From: Spirochaetales bacterium Spiro_05
GTDB lineage: Bacteria > Spirochaetota > Spirochaetia > Sphaerochaetales > Sphaerochaetaceae
Length of the DNA stretch: 59,278 nt
Reading direction: 5' to 3'
Assembly (NCBI GenBank): GCA_001603115.1
Contig: LVBG01000030.1
Location: 1 to 59,278 of the forward strand
The notes below the pieces were generated by a model that was not told the origin of the DNA, did no database searches, and worked only from the letters and a program-made list of their open reading frames with translations. Position numbers and translations under genes: made by a program. Shown here piece after piece: positions 31,539 to 40,426 of the stretch; the stretch's first letter is position 1, and each line of letters begins with the position of its first letter.

Positions 31539-32615
31539 TCAGAGTGGTTGGACAAAACCACCTTCAAGTCGAGCCTTGCGAAGCAATTCGCAAGCATGTA
31601 CCAGTATGCGCTCGGTCTCTTCCCAACCGATGCATGCATCGGTCACCGAGACCCCGTACTTGAGCTGGGAAAGGTCGGAAGGAATCTTCTGGCAACCGGG
31701 AGCCAAATTACTCTCCAGCATGAAGCCCCTGATCGCTTTCTCCCCCCAGCAGACCTGGTCTATGACGGTTCGGAGCACTCGTTTCTGTCGTTCGTAGTTC
31801 TTTCGTGAGTTTGCATGGCTGCAATCGATGATGATGGCAGGATTCATCGATTCCTTTTCCATCAAAAGCCGTGCACTCTCCACATCATCCTCGTAATAGT
31901 TCGGGCTGTCATCACCTCCGCGCAAGATCAGGTGACAGCAATCGTTTCCTGTGGTACGGAAGATGGCGCTCGCCCCGTTTCCATCCATACCGATGAATGA
32001 GGCCGGCTGGTGTGCACTCTTGATTGCGTTGATTGCGTTGACCAAATCCCCACTGGTACTGTTCTTGAATCCAACCGCCACGCTCAGGCCGCTGGCGAGG
32101 TTGCGGTGTATCTGGCTTTCGGTCGTCCTCGCGCCGATACTCGACCAACTCATCAGTTCATCGATGTATTGGGGAATGATGGGGTCGAGAACCTCACAAC
32201 CTACCGGCAACCCCTCTTTGATGATCTTCAGCAAGAGGGAGCGGGCAAGTTCGATACCCCCGGCAATGTCATACGAACCATCCATACGCGGGTCGAGGAT
32301 CAAGCCTTTCCAGCCACCTACCGTCCTTGGTTTTTCGAAATACGTCCTCATGACGATGAACATCTCATCGGAGAGGGTTTCGGAGAGCTGTCTGAGCTTT
32401 CTCGCATACTCAAGGGCTGCAACGGGGTCATGCAGAGAACAGGGACCTACGATTGCGAGCAATCGCTGGTCCCTTCCTTGAATGATATCGTTGACTGTCT
32501 GCCGCGAGCGATGGATGAATGCTGCAGTTTCCTCATCAACAGGGTACTGCTTCACCAACTCCTCAGGAGTGGCAAGACTCTCCACCGCACGAATTCTGAT
32601 ATCTACGTTTGCCAT
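31539..32615 (-). CDS. aroG: 3-deoxy-7-phosphoheptulonate (DAHP) synthase, AroG/F type
   Basis: 358 residues, class I-alpha. 'RLLAIVGPCSLHDP' , 'YFEKPRTVGGWKGLILDPRM' , 'SWSSIGARTTESQIHRNLAS' and 'IIIDCSHANSRKNY' carry the PEP, erythrose-4-phosphate and metal sites. It catalyses the first step of aromatic amino-acid synthesis. ATG 32615 starts the family-typical N-terminus; upstream in-frame sequence runs into a hairpin that contains the ribosome-binding site (32616-32640). Which aromatic amino acid inhibits it cannot be told. Confidence 0.92.
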   Translation of the reverse strand: MANVDIRIRAVESLATPEELVKQYPVDEETAAFIHRSRQTVNDIIQGRDQRLLAIVGPCSLHDPVAALEYARKLRQLSETLSDEMFIVMRTYFEKPRTVGGWKGLILDPRMDGSYDIAGGIELARSLLLKIIKEGLPVGCEVLDPIIPQYIDELMSWSSIGARTTESQIHRNLASGLSVAVGFKNSTSGDLVNAINAIKSAHQPASFIGMDGNGASAIFRTTGNDCCHLILRGGDDSPNYYEDDVESARLLMEKESMNPAIIIDCSHANSRKNYERQKRVLRTVIDQVCWGEKAIRGFMLESNLAPGCQKIPSDLSQLKYGVSVTDACIGWEETERILVHACELLRKARLEGGFVQPL

Positions 32616-32640
32616 GGTATATCCTTTCGAAAGATATACC
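32616..32640 (-). promoter_or_regulatory. Hairpin holding the DAHP synthase ribosome-binding site
   Basis: GGTATATC and GATATACC form an 8-bp stem ending directly at the ATG; the 9-base loop and first stem bases contain AAAGGA, the Shine-Dalgarno sequence. Folding would limit initiation. Confidence 0.5.
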
Positions 32641-32658
32641 ACACAAGAGGGCTTCACC

Positions 32659-34485
32659 TCAAGACGGTTCTTTGTCCTTCGGCGCTTCATCCTTGTGCCG
32701 TGAGTAAAGGAATCGCTTGATTTTCTGCGTCGGAGTGCGCTGGAACGGCTCCTCCTGCAACTCAGCAGCGCTGAGTCGGCTGAAGGCGGAGAGCTCCTTG
32801 TTCACATCCTCGCGGATCTTTGCAACGTACTTGAGCGCCTCGGACTTCGCATCGTTGACATTCAGCGCCATCTTCTGGGCAAAGAGCTCGATGTCAATCT
32901 TGACCAAGGCGATCAGGCCACCCTTCTCGGGAATGACCAACGACTCGGTGACGAAACTCTGGTTGTTGATGACCGCCTCGATCAGCTCAGGGTAGATGTT
33001 CTCCCCTCCGCTTCCGAGAATCATCGTCTTGGTCCTACCCTTGATGGAGAGCCGGCCATGCTTGTCCAGATGCCCAAGGTCTCCGGTACGGAAGTATCCG
33101 TCACTGGTAAAGCTTGCCTCGTTGAGTTTCTCGTTGTCATAGTAACCTTGCATGACATTCGGGCCCTTGACGAGAATCTCACCTACACCGGTCTGCGGAT
33201 CGGGATCTTCAAGCTTCACCTCCACATGCTCAACCAACTTGCCTATTTTCCCCACAAAGTGCTTCTTGGGAAGACCTCCTGCAATAAGGGGAGCAGTCTC
33301 GGTCAGGCCATAGCCGATGGCGTAGGGGAATTTTGCATCAGCAAGGAACTTCTCTACCTCGAGGTCGAGAGGAGCTCCGCCAATGCCAAAGAACTTGAGC
33401 CTTCCCCCGAAGGTACCCTTGAGCTTGCGCCCGATGATACGGGAGATGAACTTGCGGGTAATGGAGAAACGCAGCCACTTGGCAATGTTCTCATTGTCAC
33501 GCAACACAGGCAGCACTGAAGAGCGATACACCTTCTCCATCAACAAGGGAACAGTCATGACAATCCGCGGCCTCACTTCCTTGAGTGCCGGCAGAAGAAT
33601 GGACGGGGCAGGAGCCTTGCCCAGATACACGATCTCACAACCGCGCATCAACTCAAGGATCTGACCGGTGGTAAACTCATAGACGTGGCTGATGGGAAGG
33701 ATTGAGAGCACCTTGTCGCCAGGCTTGAGATTGACGTAGACGTCAGTGGATATGTCTGCATTCCATACTAGATTCTTGTGCGTCAGCATGACACCCTTGC
33801 TGTTTCCTGTGGTTCCGCTGGTGTAAATCAGGGAGGCAAGGTCTTCTTCACGAGCCAGGGAAGCCTGACGCAACTGCTGTGCCTTTGCATCCATCTTGCG
33901 TCGGGTGATATCGCGCCCAGGAGCAGCGCTGAACTGTACTCGATCCTCAAGCTGTGCACTGATAGGCTGGGGGATGTGGAAGAGGTCTTCCATCCTTACC
34001 AAAAACGAGGGCTGGTTCTTCACGAAGGGAATCACCTTCTCAAAGTGCTTGCTGTTGACCACAATTCCCTTGGCCTTGGAGTGTTCCAGGATCTGGCACG
34101 CTTCCTTGGAAGAGAAGTCAGGCAGGATGGGAACCGCGACACAGCCGATGCTGGTAATGCCGAAGTAAGCGACCAACCAAGTGGGACAGCTCTCCCCGAG
34201 CAGTGCAATACGATCACCGCGAACAAACCCCTGCTCGAGCAGGATCACCGAGATGGCATCCTTCATGTTCTTCAGCTGGGCATAGGTTATCGCAGTATCA
34301 GGTTCCGCATACGTACGCAGTGCAATTCGCTTCGAGTTCCTGCTGACCGTACATTCGACCACTGACTCCATGGTGAACTCAGTGACTGATTTCATCTTCA
34401 GGCCATCGTCACGCTTCAGGCCCTTGATCTTCTTGTAAGACCATACTACGGCCTTTTCTTTCTTCTTTGATTTCTTCTTACTCAT
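32659..34485 (-). CDS. Long-chain acyl-CoA ligase (AMP-binding family), copy 1
   Basis: 608 residues. AMP-binding signature 'LIYTSGTTGNSKGVMLTHKN', 'GYGLTETAPLIAGG' and 'GYFRTGDLGHLDKHGRLSIKG' (each ~20) are intact, so an active adenylate-forming enzyme is expected: fatty acid + ATP + CoA to acyl-CoA. The N-terminus is strongly basic (KKKSKKKEK), which could bind membrane or nucleic acid. ATG 34485 follows GGGAGG and overlaps the WalJ stop by 4 bases. A second ligase lies at 35698-37617. Confidence 0.88.
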   Translation of the reverse strand: MSKKKSKKKEKAVVWSYKKIKGLKRDDGLKMKSVTEFTMESVVECTVSRNSKRIALRTYAEPDTAITYAQLKNMKDAISVILLEQGFVRGDRIALLGESCPTWLVAYFGITSIGCVAVPILPDFSSKEACQILEHSKAKGIVVNSKHFEKVIPFVKNQPSFLVRMEDLFHIPQPISAQLEDRVQFSAAPGRDITRRKMDAKAQQLRQASLAREEDLASLIYTSGTTGNSKGVMLTHKNLVWNADISTDVYVNLKPGDKVLSILPISHVYEFTTGQILELMRGCEIVYLGKAPAPSILLPALKEVRPRIVMTVPLLMEKVYRSSVLPVLRDNENIAKWLRFSITRKFISRIIGRKLKGTFGGRLKFFGIGGAPLDLEVEKFLADAKFPYAIGYGLTETAPLIAGGLPKKHFVGKIGKLVEHVEVKLEDPDPQTGVGEILVKGPNVMQGYYDNEKLNEASFTSDGYFRTGDLGHLDKHGRLSIKGRTKTMILGSGGENIYPELIEAVINNQSFVTESLVIPEKGGLIALVKIDIELFAQKMALNVNDAKSEALKYVAKIREDVNKELSAFSRLSAAELQEEPFQRTPTQKIKRFLYSRHKDEAPKDKEPS

Positions 34486-35255
34486 TTCGCCTCCCGTTCT
34501 GGACCATACCATTGGTTCTTTCGGCACACGGTGAATGGGGTATTTACCTTCTTGTGTGCAGCACTCTCCAAGAGGGCGGGATCATTGTTGACATCCGACA
34601 TATGAATGAAATATACATGATTGCCAGCAAACCCACTCTCCTCGAGAAAAGAGAGGGCCTGGTGGTTGGACAGATGGCCGTACCGACCATCGATGCGCCG
34701 TTTCAGATACACCGGATACGGTCCGGTTGCAAGCATTCCAGGATCATAATTCGCCTCAAGGAAGAGCACTGTTGCACTTTTTGCAAGACTCCTGTGCTCC
34801 TCGGTGGTGACCCCTGTATCGGTGAGCACCATGAACTGTTCCTCTTGGTAGCGGACAAACCAGCCAACCGATCCACAGCTATCATGGCTGGTGGGAAAAC
34901 AGAAGAGGGAAAACGGACCGACTTCGATCAGCTCGAAAGGGGTTATGGGGTACACCAACTGCTGAGGAATCCCAAGTTTTGAAAATTGGACCGACTCCTC
35001 TTCGCACGCTTGCTTGGTAAGGTACACGCTCAGCCCTTTCTTTCGGGCCAAGGTACCAACTCCCTTTGCATGATCAGGATGCAGATGGGTGACGCACACC
35101 GCCTTGAGGGTGGAGTAATCCACACCAAACCTATCAAGACGCCTGCACAACTCCACCACACTGTATCCCTGGTCGATCAGGACGGAAGACTCTCCATCGC
35201 TGAAGACATAGCTGTTTCCACTCGAACCGCTCCCGAGCACTGCATAGGTGAGCAT
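34482..35255 (-). CDS. MBL-fold hydrolase, WalJ/YycJ type
   Basis: 257 residues. 'VLGSGSSGNSYVFSDGESSV' and the metal motif THLHPDH (in 'VCVTHLHPDHAKGVG'), with 'VLTDTGV' and a late His in 'HMSDVNNDP', match the YycJ/WalJ branch of metallo-beta-lactamase-fold nucleases/phosphodiesterases. It lies one base downstream of the ArsC/Spx gene and overlaps the ligase gene, so the three are one operon. Confidence 0.85.
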   Translation of the reverse strand: MLTYAVLGSGSSGNSYVFSDGESSVLIDQGYSVVELCRRLDRFGVDYSTLKAVCVTHLHPDHAKGVGTLARKKGLSVYLTKQACEEESVQFSKLGIPQQLVYPITPFELIEVGPFSLFCFPTSHDSCGSVGWFVRYQEEQFMVLTDTGVTTEEHRSLAKSATVLFLEANYDPGMLATGPYPVYLKRRIDGRYGHLSNHQALSFLEESGFAGNHVYFIHMSDVNNDPALLESAAHKKVNTPFTVCRKNQWYGPEREAK

Positions 35256-35256
35256 A

Positions 35257-35592
35257 TCAGACCTCGCCCCAGCTCTTCAGCACATCCAAATCAAAACTGC
35301 AATGAACCCGACCCTTGCTTCTGAGGATCGGGGTTTTCAAAAGCTCAGGATGCTCGACAAGTTCCTCTTTCGGATCGAACTGGCGATATGCATATCCTTG
35401 CTTCTTATAATAGGCGCTCTCGCTGTCAATGAGCGAGAGCGGCTCAAAATTTCTGAACAGACTATCCCACTCACCATCGGAGAGGGATCGCTGGGCCAAA
35501 TCCACAAACTGGAAGGTGAGGTTCCTCTCCTTGCAGCTTCTGATGGCTTTTGCTGTTTCCTTGCACTTCTTGGTGCCGATGATCTGAATCAT
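35257..35592 (-). CDS. ArsC/Spx-family thioredoxin-fold protein
   Basis: 111 residues. 'MIQIIGTKKCKETAKAIRSC' holds the single active-site Cys10 and the helix typical of ArsC/Spx proteins; 'PILRSKGRVHCSFD' is the cis-proline/Arg region. It could be an arsenate reductase-like oxidoreductase or a Spx-like regulator; no ars genes are nearby. ATG 35592 starts the fold; in-frame sequence upstream is leader. TATAAT lies about 30 bases upstream on the minus strand. Confidence 0.75.
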   Translation of the reverse strand: MIQIIGTKKCKETAKAIRSCKERNLTFQFVDLAQRSLSDGEWDSLFRNFEPLSLIDSESAYYKKQGYAYRQFDPKEELVEHPELLKTPILRSKGRVHCSFDLDVLKSWGEV

Positions 35593-35697
35593 GCATTCCC
35601 CTGGCTCATCGTGTATCTTTATTATACTATCTGAGACAAGGGAAAAATGCAATCTAGGAGCAAATATCGCCTATTGTGTTGATAATTCGCCAAAGAC

Positions 35698-37617
35698 TCA
35701 GCTGACAAAGAGTTCCTGAATCTCATCCTTGTAGATTCGGTTGATCTCATAACGCTTCAGCTCTTGCTTTGCGCTCAGCTCCTTGCCTACTTCAAAACTC
35801 TTGGAGAGCAGTCTGAAACGCACGATGTGCTCAAAGCTCTTGAAGCCCTGCTTGCTGCTGATGATTTCGGCGATGCTGTGCTCGATCAGGTTCTTCACTT
35901 CCTGCATACTGGCAAGCTTGTCGACCAAGTAAGGAATCTGCTTCTCCGTCAGGTACTCCTCGATCCGCTTTCGATTGAGAACAATCAAAGCCCCGAGATA
36001 CTTCTGGTCCTGGCCAAGCACAATGGCTTGCTCGATGAACTCACTTTCGCAAAGCTTCGCTTCGATGGGAACCGGTTCAAGGTTCTCCCCGCCACTGAGC
36101 ACGATGGTATCCTTTGCACGCCCACAGAGTGCAAACTCACCCTTGTGCGTCCACATCCCCAAGTCTCCGGTGTCGAGCCAACCCTCTTTGCTGAGCACCT
36201 TGTCGGTAAGGTCCTGTCTCTTGTAGTAGCCTTTCATGACCTGCGGTCCGCGAACCATCACCACTCCCTTGGAGCCAGGCTTGGCTTCGTTCCCTGCTTC
36301 ATCAACGATGCGGACCTCGGTACCGGGAAGCGGACTTACCGTCCTCTTCACCCCAGCCTTGAGCGGACGTACCGCCACCACAGGGGCACTCTCGGTAAGG
36401 CCATAGCCGTCAAGCAGCTTGACCCCGATCGAGGCAAAGAACATATCGACTCCTGCGCTGAGAGACCCACCGCCGCTGACACCGGCGATGAAACTGGTTC
36501 CAAGCTTCTGCTTGACCTTGGAGAAGACCAGATGGTCGCCAAGGCGATACAAGGGATAGAGGAGGATGGTAGGCAGCACGCCTGCAAGCACATCAAGGAG
36601 TCTGCTGCGCTTCTTGAAGGTAGCCACCTGTCCAAGCAAAAGATCGCGGCTGCGGCTGTAGAGCGCTGCAACCTTCACGAAGAAGGAGAACAACGATTTG
36701 GCCACGGCACTCTTATTCTTCATGCTTCCAAAAACTCCTGCTTTCACCGCTTCCCAGATACGGGGAACCGAGCCCATCCAGTGGGGATTCACTACTGCAA
36801 GGTCTGCCAGGAGTATTGAGCCCAACGGCTTGGAGTAGGCAACGGTGGAGGCGTTGCTGAGAATGACATACTGCAGGATGCGTTCAAAGGAGTGCCACAC
36901 AGGAAGGACGCTCAGCCATCTCTGGCCGGGAGCGAGGCCATGGATCAGGCGGGGCACCGCTTCAAGCTGGTAGGCAAAGTTGTGATGGGTGAGCATGACA
37001 CCCTTCGGATCACCGGTGGTACCACTGGTGAAGATGATGGTTGCAATCTCTTCTACGGTACCTTTCTTGCGCTCTTCCTCTATCTTGACGGCAACCTTGC
37101 GGCCGTTGAGCAAGGCTCTTCCCTCATCGATGAGGTTCTGATACAGCAATACTTCCACTCCTTCTGCAAGAGTGATGTCCTTCAGCTGTGCAGAAGAGAA
37201 CTCCCTGTCCATGACAATGAGCGTCTTCAGCTGTGGAAGCTTGTCGAGAAGATTGAGTATCTTGCGAAGTTGTACTGCATTTTCAACAAAGCAGAATCTT
37301 GCTTCGGTTGCAGAGAGGATGAAGCTGATCTCATACGGCATGGCATCCCGTCCACGGGGAACATCAGCCGCCCCAAGGGTGAGAATTGCCAGATCGCTGG
37401 CAAGCCATTCACTGCGGTTGTCACTGATCAGTCCGACCAGATCCCCGCGCTTTACACCCCGCTCGGACAAGGAGGCTGCAAGGCTGTTCACCTCACTGTA
37501 GAGTTCGGAATAAGACACCGACTTGAAGACGCCGCTGGCATCCTTGCTCATCTGTACTGCATAGGCTGGATAGCGATTCACGACATCGGCGAACATTTGG
37601 GGTATGGTTTTGTACAT
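35698..37617 (-). CDS. Long-chain acyl-CoA ligase (AMP-binding family), copy 2
   Basis: 639 residues. 'IIFTSGTTGDPKGVMLTHHN', 'LLDGYGLTESAPVVAVRP' and 'GWLDTGDLGMWTHKGEFALC' show an intact adenylating enzyme for fatty acids. ATG 37617 follows GGAGG; an ATG at 37629 has no ribosome-binding site. It has a strong promoter (37646-37674) and a palindrome just before the start, so it is separately regulated from copy 1. The two copies differ substantially in length and termini. Confidence 0.9.
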   Translation of the reverse strand: MYKTIPQMFADVVNRYPAYAVQMSKDASGVFKSVSYSELYSEVNSLAASLSERGVKRGDLVGLISDNRSEWLASDLAILTLGAADVPRGRDAMPYEISFILSATEARFCFVENAVQLRKILNLLDKLPQLKTLIVMDREFSSAQLKDITLAEGVEVLLYQNLIDEGRALLNGRKVAVKIEEERKKGTVEEIATIIFTSGTTGDPKGVMLTHHNFAYQLEAVPRLIHGLAPGQRWLSVLPVWHSFERILQYVILSNASTVAYSKPLGSILLADLAVVNPHWMGSVPRIWEAVKAGVFGSMKNKSAVAKSLFSFFVKVAALYSRSRDLLLGQVATFKKRSRLLDVLAGVLPTILLYPLYRLGDHLVFSKVKQKLGTSFIAGVSGGGSLSAGVDMFFASIGVKLLDGYGLTESAPVVAVRPLKAGVKRTVSPLPGTEVRIVDEAGNEAKPGSKGVVMVRGPQVMKGYYKRQDLTDKVLSKEGWLDTGDLGMWTHKGEFALCGRAKDTIVLSGGENLEPVPIEAKLCESEFIEQAIVLGQDQKYLGALIVLNRKRIEEYLTEKQIPYLVDKLASMQEVKNLIEHSIAEIISSKQGFKSFEHIVRFRLLSKSFEVGKELSAKQELKRYEINRIYKDEIQELFVS

Positions 37618-37630
37618 ACTGGCCTCCATG

Positions 37631-37645
37631 TAAGGTACTACCTAA
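37631..37645 (-). promoter_or_regulatory. Palindrome between promoter and start of acyl-CoA ligase copy 2
   Basis: TAAGGTACTACCTAA, with perfect core AGGTA-C-TACCT, lies just downstream of the -10 box, where a repressor would block initiation. A fatty-acid-responsive regulator is a guess. Confidence 0.5.
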
Positions 37646-37674
37646 GTTATATACATTATTTCATTATTTGTCAA
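37646..37674 (-). promoter_or_regulatory. Promoter of acyl-CoA ligase copy 2
   Basis: Minus strand: TTGACA (37669-37674), 17-base spacer, TATAAC (37646-37651). Confidence 0.75.
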
Positions 37675-37821
37675 TCTGTCAAAATAAATCCCTTTCCTCC
37701 CCTATTCCTTACAATGCTTGCACCTAAACCGAATCAACCGGAACTATAGCGCTGCCTTTGGTGCACACGCATGAATTTGACGGTGGCGCATATCAGAACG
37801 AAGCTCGCGATGTGCCAAATA

Positions 37822-37851
37822 TTGACTCTTTACAGGCAAAGGAATCATAAT
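37822..37851 (+). promoter_or_regulatory. asnS promoter
   Basis: TTGACT (37822-37827), 18-base spacer, CATAAT (37846-37851), 29 bases before the start. Confidence 0.7.
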
Positions 37852-37880
37852 GGCCCAATACCATAAGGAGTGAGAATCCC

Positions 37881-39269
37881 ATGAAAGAACGTATTTCCGC
37901 ACTACTCAAACGAAAGAGCTCCGACGAGATCGTCAGCGCAGAAGGCTGGGTCCGTACCAAGCGCGAGAGCAAGAACGTCTGCTTTCTTGAGGTGAATGAC
38001 GGATCGTGTTTGAAGGGATTGCAGGTGGTCATCGACAAGGATAAGCTTGCCGACCAAAGCCTCATCGCTTCCATCACCACCGGCTGTTCGGTCATTTGCA
38101 GGGGCCCGATCGTAGCGAGTGCCGGAGGCAACCAGGACGTGGAGATGGCAAGCACCGACATCACCTTGGTCGGTGAGTGCCCTGTGGACACCTACCCCTT
38201 GCAGAAAAAGCGCCATACCATCGAGTACCTCAGAGAGATCGCCCACCTCAGGGCGAGAACCAATATGTTTGGGGCGGTTGCCCGCGTGCGCAATACGCTG
38301 AGTTTTGCCGTGCACCAGTTCTTCCAAGACCGTGGTTTTGCCTATGTGAACACCCCAATCATCAGTGCAAGTGACTGTGAAGGGGCTGGCGAACAGTTTT
38401 TGGTTACCACGCTCGACCTGGCAAACCCTCCCAAAACGGAGGAGGGGCTGATCGATTACTCAAAAGACTTCTTCGGGCGGGAAGCCTTCCTCACCGTAAG
38501 CGGCCAGCTTGAGGGTGAGACCTATGCCATGGCCCTGAAGAACATCTACACCTTCGGGCCCACCTTCCGTGCAGAGAATTCCAACACCAAGCGCCACCTC
38601 TCGGAGTTCTGGATGGTCGAGCCTGAAATGGCATTCTGCGACCTCACCCAGAACATGGAGGTTGCCGAGGAGTTTCTCAAGTATCTTTTCAAGACAGTCC
38701 TTGAGAAGTGCAGTGAGGATATGGCCTTCTTCAGCAAGTTTGTCGAAAGTGGCATGGAAGAGACACTGCGCACAATCGTGGACACCCCGTTTGCCCACCT
38801 CACCTACACCGAAGCTGTGAAAGAGCTGGAGAAACACAACGACGAGTTCGAGTTCCCCGTAAGCTGGGGCAGCGACCTTCAGAGTGAGCACGAGAAGTAT
38901 CTTACCGAGGTGGTGTGCAAACGCCCGGTCATCGTCACCGACTACCCCAAGGAGATCAAAGCCTTCTACATGAAGGTCAACGAGGATGGGAAAACGGTGC
39001 GCGGCATGGATGTATTGGTTCCACGGCTCGGCGAGATCATCGGAGGCAGTGAGCGTGAAGCCGACCTGAAGGTGCTGACCAAGCGCATGGAAGAGCTCAA
39101 GCTGGATCCAGAAGCATACTGGTGGTACCTCGATCTGAGAAGGTTCGGTTCGGTCCCCCATGCAGGCTTCGGCCTTGGCTTTGAACGGCTTGTCCAGTAT
39201 GTTACCGGCATGGGAAACATCCGTGATGTCATCCCCTATCCCCGGGCTCCAAAGCTTGCAGATTTCTAG
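37881..39269 (+). CDS. asnS: Asparaginyl-tRNA synthetase
   Basis: 462 residues, class II. The N-terminal anticodon-binding OB domain (~15-105: 'VSAEGWVRTKRESKNVCFLE') precedes motif 2 around 'TFRAENSNTKRHLSEFWMVE' and motif 3 'GFGLGFERLVQYVTGMGNIR'. Motif 1 is 'FFQDRGFAYVNTPII'. It charges tRNA-Asn in the cytoplasm. AAGGAG precedes the ATG; monocistronic with promoter and terminator. Confidence 0.95.
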   Translation: MKERISALLKRKSSDEIVSAEGWVRTKRESKNVCFLEVNDGSCLKGLQVVIDKDKLADQSLIASITTGCSVICRGPIVASAGGNQDVEMASTDITLVGECPVDTYPLQKKRHTIEYLREIAHLRARTNMFGAVARVRNTLSFAVHQFFQDRGFAYVNTPIISASDCEGAGEQFLVTTLDLANPPKTEEGLIDYSKDFFGREAFLTVSGQLEGETYAMALKNIYTFGPTFRAENSNTKRHLSEFWMVEPEMAFCDLTQNMEVAEEFLKYLFKTVLEKCSEDMAFFSKFVESGMEETLRTIVDTPFAHLTYTEAVKELEKHNDEFEFPVSWGSDLQSEHEKYLTEVVCKRPVIVTDYPKEIKAFYMKVNEDGKTVRGMDVLVPRLGEIIGGSEREADLKVLTKRMEELKLDPEAYWWYLDLRRFGSVPHAGFGLGFERLVQYVTGMGNIRDVIPYPRAPKLADF

Positions 39270-39276
39270 GCGTTCA

Positions 39277-39299
39277 GGCGGTGCAGTGCACCGCCTTTT
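39277..39299 (+). terminator. asnS terminator
   Basis: GGCGGTGCA (39277-39285) and TGCACCGCC (39287-39295) followed by TTTT. Confidence 0.85.
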
Positions 39300-39306
39300 C
39301 TTTCCC

Positions 39307-39858
39307 TTAGCGCGGAACCTTGAGCATCGCCCACACCAGGAGCTGACTCACCGAATGGACTCCGCTTTTGAGAAAGAGATGCTTCTTGTGGGCAATTACT
39401 GTGGAACTCTGGATCCCCAAATTCTCGGCCACCTCTTTCGTATCCTTGCCGCTGAGATAGAGGTTGAGTATCTGCCGCTCCCTTCTGGTGAGATACGCAG
39501 CACATTCGTGCACATCCAAAGGCTCACTGCAAAGCGCTTGCAAGGCTTCTCCAAGCTGCTCATCAGGGCAAGCGAGGTTAAGGGTGCGGCAGTGCACATC
39601 GTCTAAGGAATGAAAGGTGGTTCCCAGCTCAGGGGGTGTGAAAAGCAGCAGATTCCTTGCGTGTGCCTGTTGCCTCAACTGGCAGGCAAACAGCAGGTCA
39701 CGGCAGTAACAGATGAGCAACGATGCTCCTGTCTTTGCTTGCCAGGCATCGGAGAGCGGGCAGCATTCAATGGCCAGAGAAGGGTGTTTGGAGAGTCGGA
39801 AAAGCACCCGCTCACGCTCGAATGCATTGCGATAAAGGAGCAGTGTTGTGTGTTTCAT
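39307..39858 (-). CDS. LuxR-type helix-turn-helix regulator
   Basis: 183 residues from ATG 39858. The C-terminal ~65 residues are a LuxR/GerE DNA-binding domain ('LTRRERQILNLYLSGKDTKE', 'IQSSTVIAHKKHLFLKSGV'). The N-terminal ~115 residues resemble a pseudo-receiver in layout but have no acceptor-Asp pattern I can identify, and are rich in Cys and Leu. It lies 13 bases downstream of yaiI, so it may be co-transcribed. Target unknown. In-frame TTG/GTG codons just upstream are alternatives. Confidence 0.75.
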   Translation of the reverse strand: MKHTTLLLYRNAFERERVLFRLSKHPSLAIECCPLSDAWQAKTGASLLICYCRDLLFACQLRQQAHARNLLLFTPPELGTTFHSLDDVHCRTLNLACPDEQLGEALQALCSEPLDVHECAAYLTRRERQILNLYLSGKDTKEVAENLGIQSSTVIAHKKHLFLKSGVHSVSQLLVWAMLKVPR

Positions 39859-39871
39859 CACCAAAGAAGAA

Positions 39872-40423
39872 TCACTCTTTGCCGTATTGCTTCAACATTG
39901 AGGTGAGCAAGGTATCGAAGGCATCACTGAACGCCTTGATCTGCTTGCCGTTCATCGGCTCGTGTTTCTCGGCAAAGATTCCCATCTCCCGGAATTCAGT
40001 CATGGCATTGCGCAAACTCAGCCGCTGGGCCATGTTCTCACCTGTCAGGGTCTTGCCCCGGTCATCGAGCACCACCATCCCCTTCTCAACCAACCGACCG
40101 GCAAGGGGGACGTCGTGGGTGATGGCAAAACAGGGCAGCTGGCTGTGTTCAACAATCCAGTCATCGGCGCTGTCCATACCCGCTTCCACCACCACCATGG
40201 AGATGGGGCTCTTGATCAGGCGAAGCGCATCCTCGTCCAAACCCTGCGCTTTTTTTGCCTCATTTCGCAACACAGCAGTATGTGCCTGATATGCTGCCTG
40301 GACATCCTTGAGTACGCGGTCGGCAACAAAGAAGGAGGGAATGCTGTGGCGCATGACCGCCTTGAGCACAATCTGACGGAGGTTCTTGGGACAGGAGTCG
40401 GCATCAACGTAAAGTTTGAACAT
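39872..40423 (-). CDS. yaiI: YaiI/YqxD family protein (UPF0178)
   Basis: 183 residues. 'MFKLYVDADSCPKNLRQIVL', 'PCFAITHDVPLAGRLVEKG' and 'VLDDRGKTLTGENMAQRLSL' are the family blocks; a PIN-like nuclease fold is suspected for the family, with Asp residues DAD and HD as possible metal ligands. Length is slightly above the usual ~150. It follows the GH2 gene by 3 bases on the same strand. Confidence 0.9.
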   Translation of the reverse strand: MFKLYVDADSCPKNLRQIVLKAVMRHSIPSFFVADRVLKDVQAAYQAHTAVLRNEAKKAQGLDEDALRLIKSPISMVVVEAGMDSADDWIVEHSQLPCFAITHDVPLAGRLVEKGMVVLDDRGKTLTGENMAQRLSLRNAMTEFREMGIFAEKHEPMNGKQIKAFSDAFDTLLTSMLKQYGKE

Positions 40424-40426
40424 GAC

